Positions 41,901 to 49,402 of a DNA stretch of 64,000 bases are shown in pieces. Each line of letters starts with the position of its first letter. The stretch's first letter is position 1. The notes under the pieces were generated by a model. The model ran no database searches. It was given only the letters and a program-made list of their open reading frames with translations, and had not been told where the DNA came from. A program made the position numbers and the translations under genes. The stretch lies in NCBI GenBank assembly GCA_039105265.1, contig JAPFFF010000012.1, positions 5,146,001-5,210,000 of the forward strand. Direction: 5' to 3'. Origin of the DNA: Tritrichomonas musculus (lineage: Eukaryota; Parabasalia; Tritrichomonadida; Tritrichomonadidae).

Positions 41901-42013
41901 AACAAAAACTTGAAAGAGCAAACATTCAATTCAAGCTATTAAAAGATAAAATTGAAGCTGATGAATTCGATTTAGAACTTGAACGTATATCAAAAATTTT
42001 CATCGGAGAATAA
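38954..42013 (+). CDS. Calpain-family cysteine protease with long charged tail
   Basis: Intact 1019-residue frame. Residues about 30-335 are the C2 protease core with the full triad: Cys85 in QGKIGNCYFISAL, His264 in KNHTYTVLKV, Asn284 in LRNPWGRKEWSGDW. Residues about 345-490 are a C2-like/calpain-domain III segment. From about 500 on the protein is low complexity, charged and probably disordered. It includes three tandem copies of a 53-residue unit (VMHRKRRRKTHKKIEIINDD, then Glu/Asn-rich) with basic clusters that could be nuclear localisation signals. Catalysis is plausible and calcium-dependent in the family. The basic-acidic tail is unusual for a calpain and may target it to the nucleus or to chromatin. 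Confidence 0.92.
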   Translation: MMKNFDDFNQEAKQFKRILTNYKKTGVPFVDQNFLPSCKTKERFKFRNCKKKNKWIRLDEIYDAPLFQKDLIHPNYVIQGKIGNCYFISALSHIAKYPHLIQSFFDTETPNKILGSVPDSINIKCGAVVVYFYCFGRRTPVLIDTLMPFSSKLGKLRFSRPSLPTYSPWFCLVEKAYAKLYESYSNIEKGLLCEAIHTLIGYEPIYKYINSLQQKEKVDKMPLFERLLKYQNQGALLGASINMKYHDNNVTQRELRSKNLIKNHTYTVLKVTQCGDKRFVCLRNPWGRKEWSGDWSNNSPLWTPTLKEQLEFDNLKNGTFLMSDHDFFKYFTTISLPRPISPHFHCRQFNCQIKPGRDDGHSVCDPRTYLSSKPNFALQVVTPIQSKCRLHFIVENRGRTFKNKSIFPKKPPFYSVNLALLNGRKFDSTTFFNRGLTKFTSNYSHCSFVYDVMSNFDIVTIMVNRIEKSRMHEDFVISIYSEYDFILYDIDNPDQIIPEKENILNEIIMPINIYNELLKDQNNDEQKYDENIEEMINKNQEEEVDIGNMINEQAVMHRKRRRKTHKKIEIINDDQQNEEKNNLRKEDQEINEDIIVKNNEEDSNEQVVMHRKRRRKTHKKIEIINDDQQNEEQNNLRKEDQENNEDIIVKNNEEDSNEQVVMHRKRRRKTHKKIGIINDDQQNEEMINLSKEDQEINEEIIRKNSEEIFSEQTKIKRRRREENSCFKNCNHIANNVNNEEHCTLITTNDGVDKVQRKKYTIKLTSDENDEDEQKISKEKNNECTLTFNKEDKKSLAAKQRKKFNIPITNDPNKERAKLITKAQIVNQRKIISPRRKYSIKLSSDDSYEEDGNYKSKDRKAIPEEDEEYEELNTVRKPMNKRRRNNAELTFYDNDENEETANAQIEEEASKKKFKGRMLNEKTINIMKKEEEEVKKVNVEEFQAIENDDLYLANILCRMIQENEKLINNKSSGNVTQNEVFESEQKLERANIQFKLLKDKIEADEFDLELERISKIFIGE
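40600..41085 (+). repeat. 159-bp coding tandem repeat in calpain tail
   Basis: The segment starting GTGATGCACAGAAAAAGAAG occurs at 40616, 40775 and 40934, exactly 159 bp (53 codons) apart, with few differences. The third copy is the most diverged at its end. Confidence 0.85.
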
Positions 42014-42237
42014 GCAAATATCATTTAAGAGTCCCATTTCATTTAAGAATTGAAATATATGTATTTATGTTTTGTTTTTAATTATAATAATCATTTACTA
42101 AATAAAAAACAATATCATGAAAACACTAAATTTTTCATTCACACATATTATATTGTAAATCGATTAGCAACAAATTGGCACAGTTTTCTAAAGAAGATTA
42201 TTTTCTCAAATTTTTAAATCTCAAGTTGAAATAAAGT
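42014..42237. other. 3' spacer after calpain
   Basis: Short AT-rich spacer between the calpain stop and the possible small minus-strand gene. Nothing recognised. Confidence 0.4.
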
Positions 42238-42423
42238 TTATTTTTTCAACAAAATAAACAGTCTCGAATAATTTAAATATTTATTGATATATAAAATTGA
42301 AATTTCCGATTTATCATCATTTTCATTATTTTCTGTCTTATTGTTTCTCATTTTTTGGGATAAGGCAATGAATAATAATAAAGCAGCGCAAGCAGAGACC
42401 TCGAAAACACTTAAGTGCATCAT
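42238..42423 (-). CDS. Possible small single-membrane-span protein
   Basis: 61 codons from the first of two adjacent ATGs (42423). Residues 5-20 (SVFEVSACAALLLFIALS) could span a membrane, followed by a basic and Asn-rich stretch. I do not recognise it. It could be spurious, given its length and AT-rich context; it lies between the convergent calpain and TLDc genes. Confidence 0.25.
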   Translation of the reverse strand: MMHLSVFEVSACAALLLFIALSQKMRNNKTENNENDDKSEISILYINKYLNYSRLFILLKK

Positions 42424-42673
42424 TTTTGAAAAATTTATCCTAATTTTCACTTGATAATTTTCTTTTGTTTGATCCCATCATTTTCTTTCCTTTAATCAAT
42501 CATTACTTTAATTGTAATTTTTATTCATATTTTAAAACAAAATTTAATACTTGCGAAAACTTTGACTTGCAGATTAAATTCAACAATAATTGTAGATTAT
42601 AAATAAACTAAAAATTATTTACTCAATTCTTATATTATACAAAAATATAATATCATTTTAATAAAAAAGATTT

Positions 42674-44824
42674 CTATATCAGCTGCCAAGCCTCGATTAT
42701 CGAGATGCGGAACTTCTTCTTCTTTGTCAGCCTTGGCGAGCCGAATGTTTCGCATGGATCGGAGTAGCCGTTGTACATGTCGCTGTCTATGTAAATGGCA
42801 GAAGAGTCTCCGCCGCCGAAAAGGATGTTTTCAGTGCTGGAGAAGACAAAATTGCGGTTTTCAAAACATCTCAGTTTATTCCACTTGAAGGCATCGATGA
42901 CAGTCCGCGGCGTGTGCGCCCGTGCGCTCGCGTTTGATGTTGCTTGCGGATGTATCTTTTGATCGTTTGCTTCTGAATTTTTGTTGTCTTTCTGGACGAC
43001 TTCATTAAGACCGCCAGCTGGGGTGCTCGCATCAGGACTTGAATGATCGTTTTCTTCTGGATTGCCTTTGTCTTCTGAATTTTCTTGTTCTTCTTCATCT
43101 TGTTCTTTTTGATCGTTTACTTCAGAATTTTCTTTATCATTTTGATCGTTAACTTCAGAATTTTCTTTATCATTTTGATCGTTAACTTCAGAATTTTCTT
43201 TATCATTTTGATCGTTAACTTCAGAATTTTCTTTATCATTTTGATCGTTAACTTCAGAATTTTCTTTATCATTTTGATTGTTAACTTCAGAATTTTCTTT
43301 ATCATTTTGATCGTTTACTTCAGAATTTTCTTTATCATTTTGATCGTTTTCTTCAGAATTCACTTGCTCGCCTTGATTGTCTTCAGTTTTCTCTTGGCTG
43401 CTTACATCGGGAATTGTCTGCTCAACCTTGCCAGCGCCGGCTTCTCCATCAGCGTGACTTGTTGGGCCTTCCTTTTCCCTGTCGTCGTCTCTGTCTGTCA
43501 GCCGCGTTATGAATATGTCGTGCGTCGGGATTTCCGTCCTGAGCCTGAACACGAACGTGTCAATTGCGCCGTAGAAGCTGTTTGACACAACCATGCCGGA
43601 CGGGATGAACGCGCCAAGCAGGTCGCCGTCTATCGTCTTCAAAAAGAACAGTAACGGTTTTTGACCTGTCACTTTTCTATAGAAAGTTGACAGCAAGAAA
43701 CCGTCGTCCATCGACGTGTAAAGCCGGCTCCAGTTTGAGTTCTGGAATCTGGGAGGAAGCTTCTTTCTGACCAAGAAAACATCAGTCTTTTTCAATATAT
43801 TCAACTGACCATTTAAGAATTGAATTTGTGGAATAAAAACTTTCATTGTTTGAACGCCAGATCCAGTGATTCTTGGGCCTTCCTGGTTCCTTCCCCTGGT
43901 GCTTCTTCTCTTTTTGGTTGGAATGCTGGCCGTTTCAGCGAACTCTTGGGAATAAAATATCAGATTCGGATTCAATGGTACGTAATTGACTTTCTCTTGA
44001 GCAATATCAGCTGTTTTTATTATTTCTACTCGGATCTTTTCGAGATCATCTTTCGCTCCTGAGAAGTATTCTGAAACAGATGTTGATTTATCTTTTGGAT
44101 CTTTCAGGTAGTTGACAACGAGAATCGATAATTGGATATCTCTTGCTTCGCTCGTTAAAAACTGGCTCGGATGAGGGAAAACGTCAGATTCAAGGTAACC
44201 ACTAAGATTAATATAATGATTCTGATGAAAGAGAGATTTGCGAGAAAATATGAGGCTGTGCTTTTTTATATAAAGTTTGCCAGGAAGCCCATCTGTTTGG
44301 TCTTTGGAATCGTATACGTGAACATCAATTGGTGGGATTTTCTGAGGAAGATCAATATCGGTAAATAATTGTATAGCTTCACCTACATTTAATTTATTAT
44401 CGTCGTAAATTCGATTAGCTATTCTAATTAATGACTCTTTAACTTTAAATTTTGATGAAATACTTTGAACAGTATCGCCATCTTGAACTGTATAATAAAA
44501 AGCACTAGAATGCATGGGTAATGTTGATGCATGCTTAATGGTAGATTGCGGTGGTGGCGGTGGAAAATCATTATCTGAAATACTAATTTCATCGTCCTCA
44601 ACTGAGGCCAAATAACTATTTCGATGACTAAAACTGTTCGAAATTTCTTGTAAGGCGATATTATCTTGCGAATCGCTGAGTTGTTGATCATCATTATTTT
44701 CTGATATCGTGATACTTTGGGATGATTGATCATCTGAAATCATAGAATTCTCTTGGCTATTTTCTTGCGAAATATTTTGATTGGGCTGTTTGGTTTTATG
44801 GAAGCGACTAAATATTTTCCTCAT
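42674..44824 (-). CDS. LysM-TLDc protein, OXR1/NCOA7-like
   Basis: Intact 716-residue frame. N-terminal 100 residues are Ser/Gln-rich. Residues 110-155 are a LysM domain (YTVQDGDTVQSISSKFKV...LNVGEAIQLF). Residues about 178-250 are a GRAM/PH-like segment. The TLDc domain is split. Its first half is at about 355-430 (SRLYTSMDDGFLLSTFYRKV, LLGAF, YGAIDTFVF) and its second at about 642-716 (FKWNKLRCFENRNFVFSS, FGGGDSSAIYIDSDMYNGYS, FRISIIEAWQL). Between them sit about 200 residues of acidic low complexity with seven or so copies of NDQNDKENSEV. LysM-GRAM-TLDc is the order seen in OXR1/NCOA7, which protect against oxidative stress and regulate the V-ATPase. That role is inferred from the family. 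Confidence 0.88.
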   Translation of the reverse strand: MRKIFSRFHKTKQPNQNISQENSQENSMISDDQSSQSITISENNDDQQLSDSQDNIALQEISNSFSHRNSYLASVEDDEISISDNDFPPPPPQSTIKHASTLPMHSSAFYYTVQDGDTVQSISSKFKVKESLIRIANRIYDDNKLNVGEAIQLFTDIDLPQKIPPIDVHVYDSKDQTDGLPGKLYIKKHSLIFSRKSLFHQNHYINLSGYLESDVFPHPSQFLTSEARDIQLSILVVNYLKDPKDKSTSVSEYFSGAKDDLEKIRVEIIKTADIAQEKVNYVPLNPNLIFYSQEFAETASIPTKKRRSTRGRNQEGPRITGSGVQTMKVFIPQIQFLNGQLNILKKTDVFLVRKKLPPRFQNSNWSRLYTSMDDGFLLSTFYRKVTGQKPLLFFLKTIDGDLLGAFIPSGMVVSNSFYGAIDTFVFRLRTEIPTHDIFITRLTDRDDDREKEGPTSHADGEAGAGKVEQTIPDVSSQEKTEDNQGEQVNSEENDQNDKENSEVNDQNDKENSEVNNQNDKENSEVNDQNDKENSEVNDQNDKENSEVNDQNDKENSEVNDQNDKENSEVNDQKEQDEEEQENSEDKGNPEENDHSSPDASTPAGGLNEVVQKDNKNSEANDQKIHPQATSNASARAHTPRTVIDAFKWNKLRCFENRNFVFSSTENILFGGGDSSAIYIDSDMYNGYSDPCETFGSPRLTKKKKFRISIIEAWQLI
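43105..43365 (-). repeat. 33-bp coding minisatellite inside the TLDc domain
   Basis: TTCAGAATTTTCTTTATCAT followed by TTTGATCGTTAAC (33 bp on the plus strand) repeats seven to eight times almost without change. It encodes the 11-residue acidic unit. Near identity implies recent expansion. Confidence 0.85.
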
Positions 44825-45090
44825 TTATAAAATCATGAACTTTTTCATAAGATTATAAAAAAAATTTTATCTCAAAAGTATTGAAATTCTTTTCAATTTT
44901 AATATGGTCGAGTTTTTATTGCTTTTTTATAAAAATTGAATATTTATTTGGTCTTAAAAAATATAATACTTTATTTTTATAATGATTTTAGATAATAACA
45001 AAAAATATTTTTAAAATTCATTTTTTACTTTTAATTATTTCATTTTTAAGGTTGAAAAGACAATGCAAACTTCATCAAAAAACGTCTGAT
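44825..45090. other. Intergenic between TLDc gene and tRNA
   Basis: Promoter side of the TLDc gene; AT-rich, nothing else seen. Confidence 0.4.
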
Positions 45091-45091
45091 T

Positions 45092-45105
45092 CAAAAAAAA
45101 AATTT
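45092..45105 (-). terminator. RNA polymerase III T-run
   Basis: Directly after the tRNA 3' end (minus strand) the sequence is AAA followed by ten T residues, a strong polymerase III terminator. Confidence 0.75.
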
Positions 45106-45176
45106 GCGTTGCCCGGGAATCGAACCCGGATCTCAAGCTTGGAAGGCTCACATGATAACCACTACACTAGCAACGC
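45106..45176 (-). tRNA. tRNA-Gly (UCC)
   Basis: 71-nt cloverleaf on the minus strand. Acceptor arm GCGTTGC/GCAACGC is fully paired. D-arm holds GTGTAGTGGTTATCA (A box). The anticodon stem TGAGC/GCTTG encloses loop CTTCCAA with anticodon TCC. The T-arm CCGGGTTCGATTCCCGG contains the B box. No intron. It closely follows the general eukaryotic tRNA-Gly pattern. It reads glycine GGA codons. Confidence 0.96.
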
Positions 45177-45260
45177 TTGTTGACAATAGAAAAAAATATT
45201 TATTTATAAAATTTTTAAAAATTTATTTATTTTTTTTTTTTCGGAATGTAAATATGGAAG

Positions 45261-48056
45261 TTAAATTGATAAATGTTCATGTAAATATGGAAGGTCATGT
45301 TCAATTCCATTGATCAATTTGAAATTATTATTAACAATCATTTCAACAATATCTTGAAAACTTGGACGTTCGTTTGCTGAAAAAGACCAGCATTTAAGAA
45401 TCAATTCCTTTGAGAATTCATTCACAATTGTTGGAATGTTTGGGATCTTTTGGTGCATAATATCAAAAAGATTCATATTTGGTAGCTGACCTCTTGTCAG
45501 TATGAAATAGACAACTACTCCGAATGCGTAAACGTCAACTTTTTCATTATAATCATCTTTTTCAGCTAACAATTCAGGAGCCATGAATTTAAACGTTCCG
45601 ATTCCTTTTGTGTAAGACGTCTGCGTGTCGAGCGAAATCAGAGTTGAAATCCCAAAGTCGCTGACTTTGACGTGTTTATTTGCATCGAGAAGAATGTTTT
45701 CTGGCTTCAAGTCGCGATGAATGAAGCCAGCCTTGTGCATGTAATTCATCGCATCGCTGATTTCATATATGATGCAGCAGAGATCAATGTCAGTCAGCCG
45801 AGTGATCATTTCTTTAAGGTTGTTCGGGCAGTATTCAAGGAGAATGCACGGCGGACGTTGGCCATCGCCAAGGAAGAAGCCAAATGTCTTCAAAATGTTT
45901 CGGTGCTTCAGATGATTCATTGTTTCGTACTCTTTCATGAATCGCTTCATTTTTTCAAAATAGTTCGGAACAGATTCTTCTTTTTCATCAGCTTTTTGAG
46001 TGTCGTCCTTGCATACTTCATCGTTGAATACTTTCATCGCAAGGAACTCATCACGGGCAACTAGAATAACTTCAGCTGTGGCGCCTTTGCCAAGTGTCTT
46101 GACTCTTCGAAGCTTGTCAACATCATTCGAATCCAATGGATGAATTTCGCAATTGTCGTCTTCGTCTTCTTTTCGTTTTGGCTCAATTTTAGGAATAGAG
46201 TCGAATGATTCTTTAGAAGAAATATTGATATCATTCAGTGAGATTTCATCGTCGTTGTCAGTTTTGCTTGCGATGATCCCTTTCTTCTTCATCTTTTTAC
46301 GAAGATGATGAATTTCTTTCTGCTTTGATTCGAGTTCTTTTTCCAATTGTTTGTTCTTAACTTCGAGATCAAGAAGTCTGACAGCATTGATGAACTCATC
46401 CTTGTTGACATTTTTCATGAATTTTGAGTTGGTTTTTAGTTCATTAAGAATTTGGTCAAATGTTGGTCTGTCTTCTGGGTTTTGTGACCAGCATCTTTCC
46501 ATTAAATTTTGATAGCATGATGGAACAGATTTGTTAATAGATGGCCTATGACCTTTTTTTACTCTTTTACATATCAAAAAAGGATTTTTCGTATTTGGAT
46601 ATGGTTGCTTTTCACATATAATAAGGTACATTAGAATTGAAAAGCCATAAACATCAGCAGCTTGGTATTTTTCAAGTGAGATTTCACCTTCTTCAAAATT
46701 TTCGGGAGAACAAAACACAGGACTATTATTAAATTCTTTTTTGGTAATATCATTTGGTAATAAACCAGGGAAATAGATAAATTTGATATTTAAAAATTCA
46801 TCTAGACAAATGACATCAAAACCATAACTCGCATAAATAAATTTCTGTGAGTGTATGTATGATAAAACAGACGCGGCTTGATAAACTTGTATCAACTTTT
46901 TTGTTTCATTTATTTTAGGTTTTTCTTTTGACATAATATTATTTAATATATTATTATATTCAAATTTTTCTGTAATTATTCCGATTTTTAACTTGCCATC
47001 AAAATCAAATTGACTAAATCCAATGTATTTAACGATATCAGGGTGATAAAATTGAAAAGAATTAGAATCGTTGGCTAGTTGTGAAAAATACCAAAAATTA
47101 GAAAAAACGCCATAAGGTATATTAGTCTCTTTTTCGATAATTATATTGAAATTTTCGCTTAAACGCTTAGAAAAGTTGTATTTTGAAAGATCAATTATAT
47201 CAAGATTTGAAAAATTTTGTTGAACAGTGTAATAATCGTTATTGACAAATTTAATATACTTAAGAAATTCTTTTTTATCTACTTTTCCAGATATCAATTG
47301 GCGGTCAGTTAACAAATATTCAATAATTTGGGCAATTTCTGGCCGATCTTCTGGCTCGGTAGACAAGCATTGCTCAACCATGATTTTATAATTTGGAGGA
47401 ATGGAGTTACACTTTGCATCTTTAGTGTAAATCTTGTTGGTCAATATTGAATATACAATTTTTCCAAAGGAATAAATATCACTTGAATAGCTTACTATTC
47501 CACTTTTTAGTACTTCTGGAGCATGATAAAATGGATTAGTTATTTTTGATATATCAATTGTATTTTGGTCATCTTTTTTAAATTCTTGTAAATTTTGAAA
47601 GTCTGCGATTTTTGGATAAAATGAATCATTGATCAAAATGCTAGAAGGATTTAAATCAGAAATAATGCAATCTTTTGAATGAAGGTAAAATATACCAGAT
47701 GCAATACCAAAAATGGTAATAAGCTTAGTTGTATCATTCCACGCTGAGTTTTTTTTGTTTGACTCTATAAAATTTTGTAATGTTTGAGTTGAATAAAATT
47801 CGTAAATAATAGATGTCTTTTCATCGCCTTCAAAATCAGTTGGACTGTATCCTATTGATTTTATAATGCAGGGATCGTCACATTTGGAGATAATTTTGAG
47901 TTGTTCTCCAATTTGATCGTCGAAACTTGTATTTAGAACACTAGCTTGGAATATTGCTCCTGTCTCTTTTTGTTTAACTTTAATAATTGTATGCTGACTA
48001 TTTGCTTTAACGTCATTGCCAAGTCTTTCGAATTTGGGAAGACCAAGTATTTTCAT
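45261..48056 (-). CDS. Two pseudokinase domains plus one active-type kinase domain
   Basis: Intact 931-residue frame. Domain 1 (about 5-260): the catalytic loop reads CIISDLNPSS with D134 but no HRD, and DFG is DFQ (152-154), though HAPE and an EDRP motif remain; a pseudokinase. Domain 2 (about 290-555): the loop reads FIYASYGFDVICL and DFG is lost, while SPE, ADVYGFSI and CWSQNPEDRPTF remain; a second pseudokinase. A coiled coil (about 570-605, LEVKNKQLEKELESKQKEI) and a charged linker follow. Domain 3 (about 650-915) has GKGATAEV, K675, IHRDLKPEN with D782, DFG with D800 and APE, so it should be active. The pseudokinases probably regulate the third domain, as in JAK-type kinases; this is inference. 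Confidence 0.9.
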   Translation of the reverse strand: MKILGLPKFERLGNDVKANSQHTIIKVKQKETGAIFQASVLNTSFDDQIGEQLKIISKCDDPCIIKSIGYSPTDFEGDEKTSIIYEFYSTQTLQNFIESNKKNSAWNDTTKLITIFGIASGIFYLHSKDCIISDLNPSSILINDSFYPKIADFQNLQEFKKDDQNTIDISKITNPFYHAPEVLKSGIVSYSSDIYSFGKIVYSILTNKIYTKDAKCNSIPPNYKIMVEQCLSTEPEDRPEIAQIIEYLLTDRQLISGKVDKKEFLKYIKFVNNDYYTVQQNFSNLDIIDLSKYNFSKRLSENFNIIIEKETNIPYGVFSNFWYFSQLANDSNSFQFYHPDIVKYIGFSQFDFDGKLKIGIITEKFEYNNILNNIMSKEKPKINETKKLIQVYQAASVLSYIHSQKFIYASYGFDVICLDEFLNIKFIYFPGLLPNDITKKEFNNSPVFCSPENFEEGEISLEKYQAADVYGFSILMYLIICEKQPYPNTKNPFLICKRVKKGHRPSINKSVPSCYQNLMERCWSQNPEDRPTFDQILNELKTNSKFMKNVNKDEFINAVRLLDLEVKNKQLEKELESKQKEIHHLRKKMKKKGIIASKTDNDDEISLNDINISSKESFDSIPKIEPKRKEDEDDNCEIHPLDSNDVDKLRRVKTLGKGATAEVILVARDEFLAMKVFNDEVCKDDTQKADEKEESVPNYFEKMKRFMKEYETMNHLKHRNILKTFGFFLGDGQRPPCILLEYCPNNLKEMITRLTDIDLCCIIYEISDAMNYMHKAGFIHRDLKPENILLDANKHVKVSDFGISTLISLDTQTSYTKGIGTFKFMAPELLAEKDDYNEKVDVYAFGVVVYFILTRGQLPNMNLFDIMHQKIPNIPTIVNEFSKELILKCWSFSANERPSFQDIVEMIVNNNFKLINGIEHDLPYLHEHLSI

Positions 48057-48550
48057 TTATCAATTTTAAATAGAATATAGGTCAAAATTCTATATAAAAA
48101 AGGTCAACTCACAATCTGTTCAATAATCAACTTTTGCAATATTGCTACAATGTGAAATTATATCCCTGATATTATTATATATTATAGAATACATTAGAGA
48201 TATTGTTATAAAAGAAATAGAGTATTTAAAATAAGATTTCATATTTTATAACCAATATTTGAATAAATTTATAAAACTAAATAACAATTAGATAGAAGGA
48301 ATAACATAAAAAAGATATCAAAACTCTGTATATTAAGGTAAATTGAACTCTAGAATTAAATATTATATCATTCTGATATAATAATCATGTTTATCCCTTT
48401 TTTTAACCCAAGCAATCAATTTTAAAATGTTATCGATTGGAAATTTAAATGGGAAATCGTATTTTTCTAAACCATTTTTTTCTAAATGAAACTTTTACAA
48501 AATCAACTTTTTGATAAAATTCAATGTCTTCTTTGAAAATTATGCTTTTA
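48057..48550. other. Intergenic
   Basis: AT-rich promoter side of the multi-kinase gene. No gene seen. Confidence 0.4.
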
Positions 48551-48725
48551 TAAAAGATTTTGATTTATGAATGGTTATAGTCTTGATTTGCGAAATGTTT
48601 TAAGCTACAAATAGTTTTAATTTACAAATGGTTTTTTTCTGCGAGTTGGTTTTGTCTACAAATGGTCTTGATATATGAATGCTTTTAGTATAAATATTTT
48701 TAATCTACGAATAGTCTTAATATTA
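48551..48725. repeat. Degenerate about 22-bp tandem repeat
   Basis: Six or more diverged units of the form TTTTAATCTACAAATGGTxTT (GATTTGCGAAATGTTTTAAG, CTACAAATAGTTTTAAT, TTACAAATGGTTTT, CTACAAATGGTCTTGAT, CTACGAATAGTCTTAAT). Confidence 0.5.
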
Positions 48726-48762
48726 AAATCTACAAGCTGAAGATATCAAATTCTATGAATCA

Positions 48763-49092
48763 TTATTCTGATGTTTGATGAATTTTCCCAATTTCTGTTT
48801 CGTGATAGTAAATTTTCTCATTATTTATTTCTTCAAAATTAGTGTAATTAATCATTTGTTGTTTGAAAAAATTACTGTAATTTCTCAAATGATGATTTGT
48901 GACATTCAAATCTCTCAAATGATGATTCGTGACATTGAAATCTCTCAAATGATGATTTGTGACATTCAAATCTCTCAAATGATGATTTGTGACATTCAAA
49001 TCTCTCAAATGATGATTCGTGACATTCAAATCTCTCAAATGATGATTCGTGACATTCAAATCTAATAAGAAATTCAAAAAAAGCATAAACAT
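48763..49092 (-). other. Open frame made by a minisatellite; doubtful gene
   Basis: 109 codons from an ATG. A hydrophobic start MFMLFLNFLL is followed by six copies of RDLNVTNHHL and a polar tail ending in a stop at 48763. The NVT sequons and hydrophobic start could suggest a secreted repeat protein. However, the reverse strand is equally open through the repeat (unit ISQMMIRDIQ), so the frame may be a by-product of a 30-bp unit. I do not call it a gene. Confidence 0.3.
48881..49062. repeat. 30-bp minisatellite, six units
   Basis: Unit CTCTCAAATGATGATTTGTG plus ACATTCAAAT, repeated six times with only T/C changes in GATTTGTG/GATTCGTG. There are no unique spacers between units. Confidence 0.85.
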
Positions 49093-49103
49093 ATCAATTT
49101 ATT

Positions 49104-49260
49104 TTATAAACTTTTTACGTGAAATAACTTTCTAGATTTATAACAATCACAAACAGAAGGATCATCGGCGTTATTACAACCAATCTCGTGTACATCTTTT
49201 GAGAAAATGTTCGGCATCAAATGTATAGTAAGCATTGGTTCTGATATTCTATGGTACATA
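49104..49260 (-). other. Coding-like relic overlapping a duplicated gene end
   Basis: A 22-bp segment (CATCAAATGTATAGTAAGCA plus TT) at about 49215 also occurs at about 49411, where it encodes the last residues NAYYTFDD of the 1332-residue protein. The minus-strand frame here also reads IGCNNADDPSVCDCYKSRKL, which I cannot assign. Probably a partial duplication of the neighbouring gene end. Confidence 0.35.
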
Positions 49261-49402
49261 GAAATACTATTGATGAAAATTGAAAGTGAAAAACTACTTT
49301 TTATCACAAAAACTGAAAAATCACACATTAAAAGTAAAATTTTATATTTGAATATTTTCATTTTTTTACAATGCAATAAAAATAGCTATTTGATCAAAAA
49401 TG

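Noticed and set aside
43085-43585. Plus-strand hydrophobic repeat frame (FRIFFIILIVN units), a seeming membrane protein
   Set aside because: Antisense of the acidic repeat in the TLDc protein; AAT/GAA-rich sense codons read as hydrophobic residues in reverse.
48881-49062. CRISPR-like regular 30-bp repeats
   Set aside because: Units adjoin directly without unique spacers, there are no cas genes, and the host is eukaryotic. It is a minisatellite.
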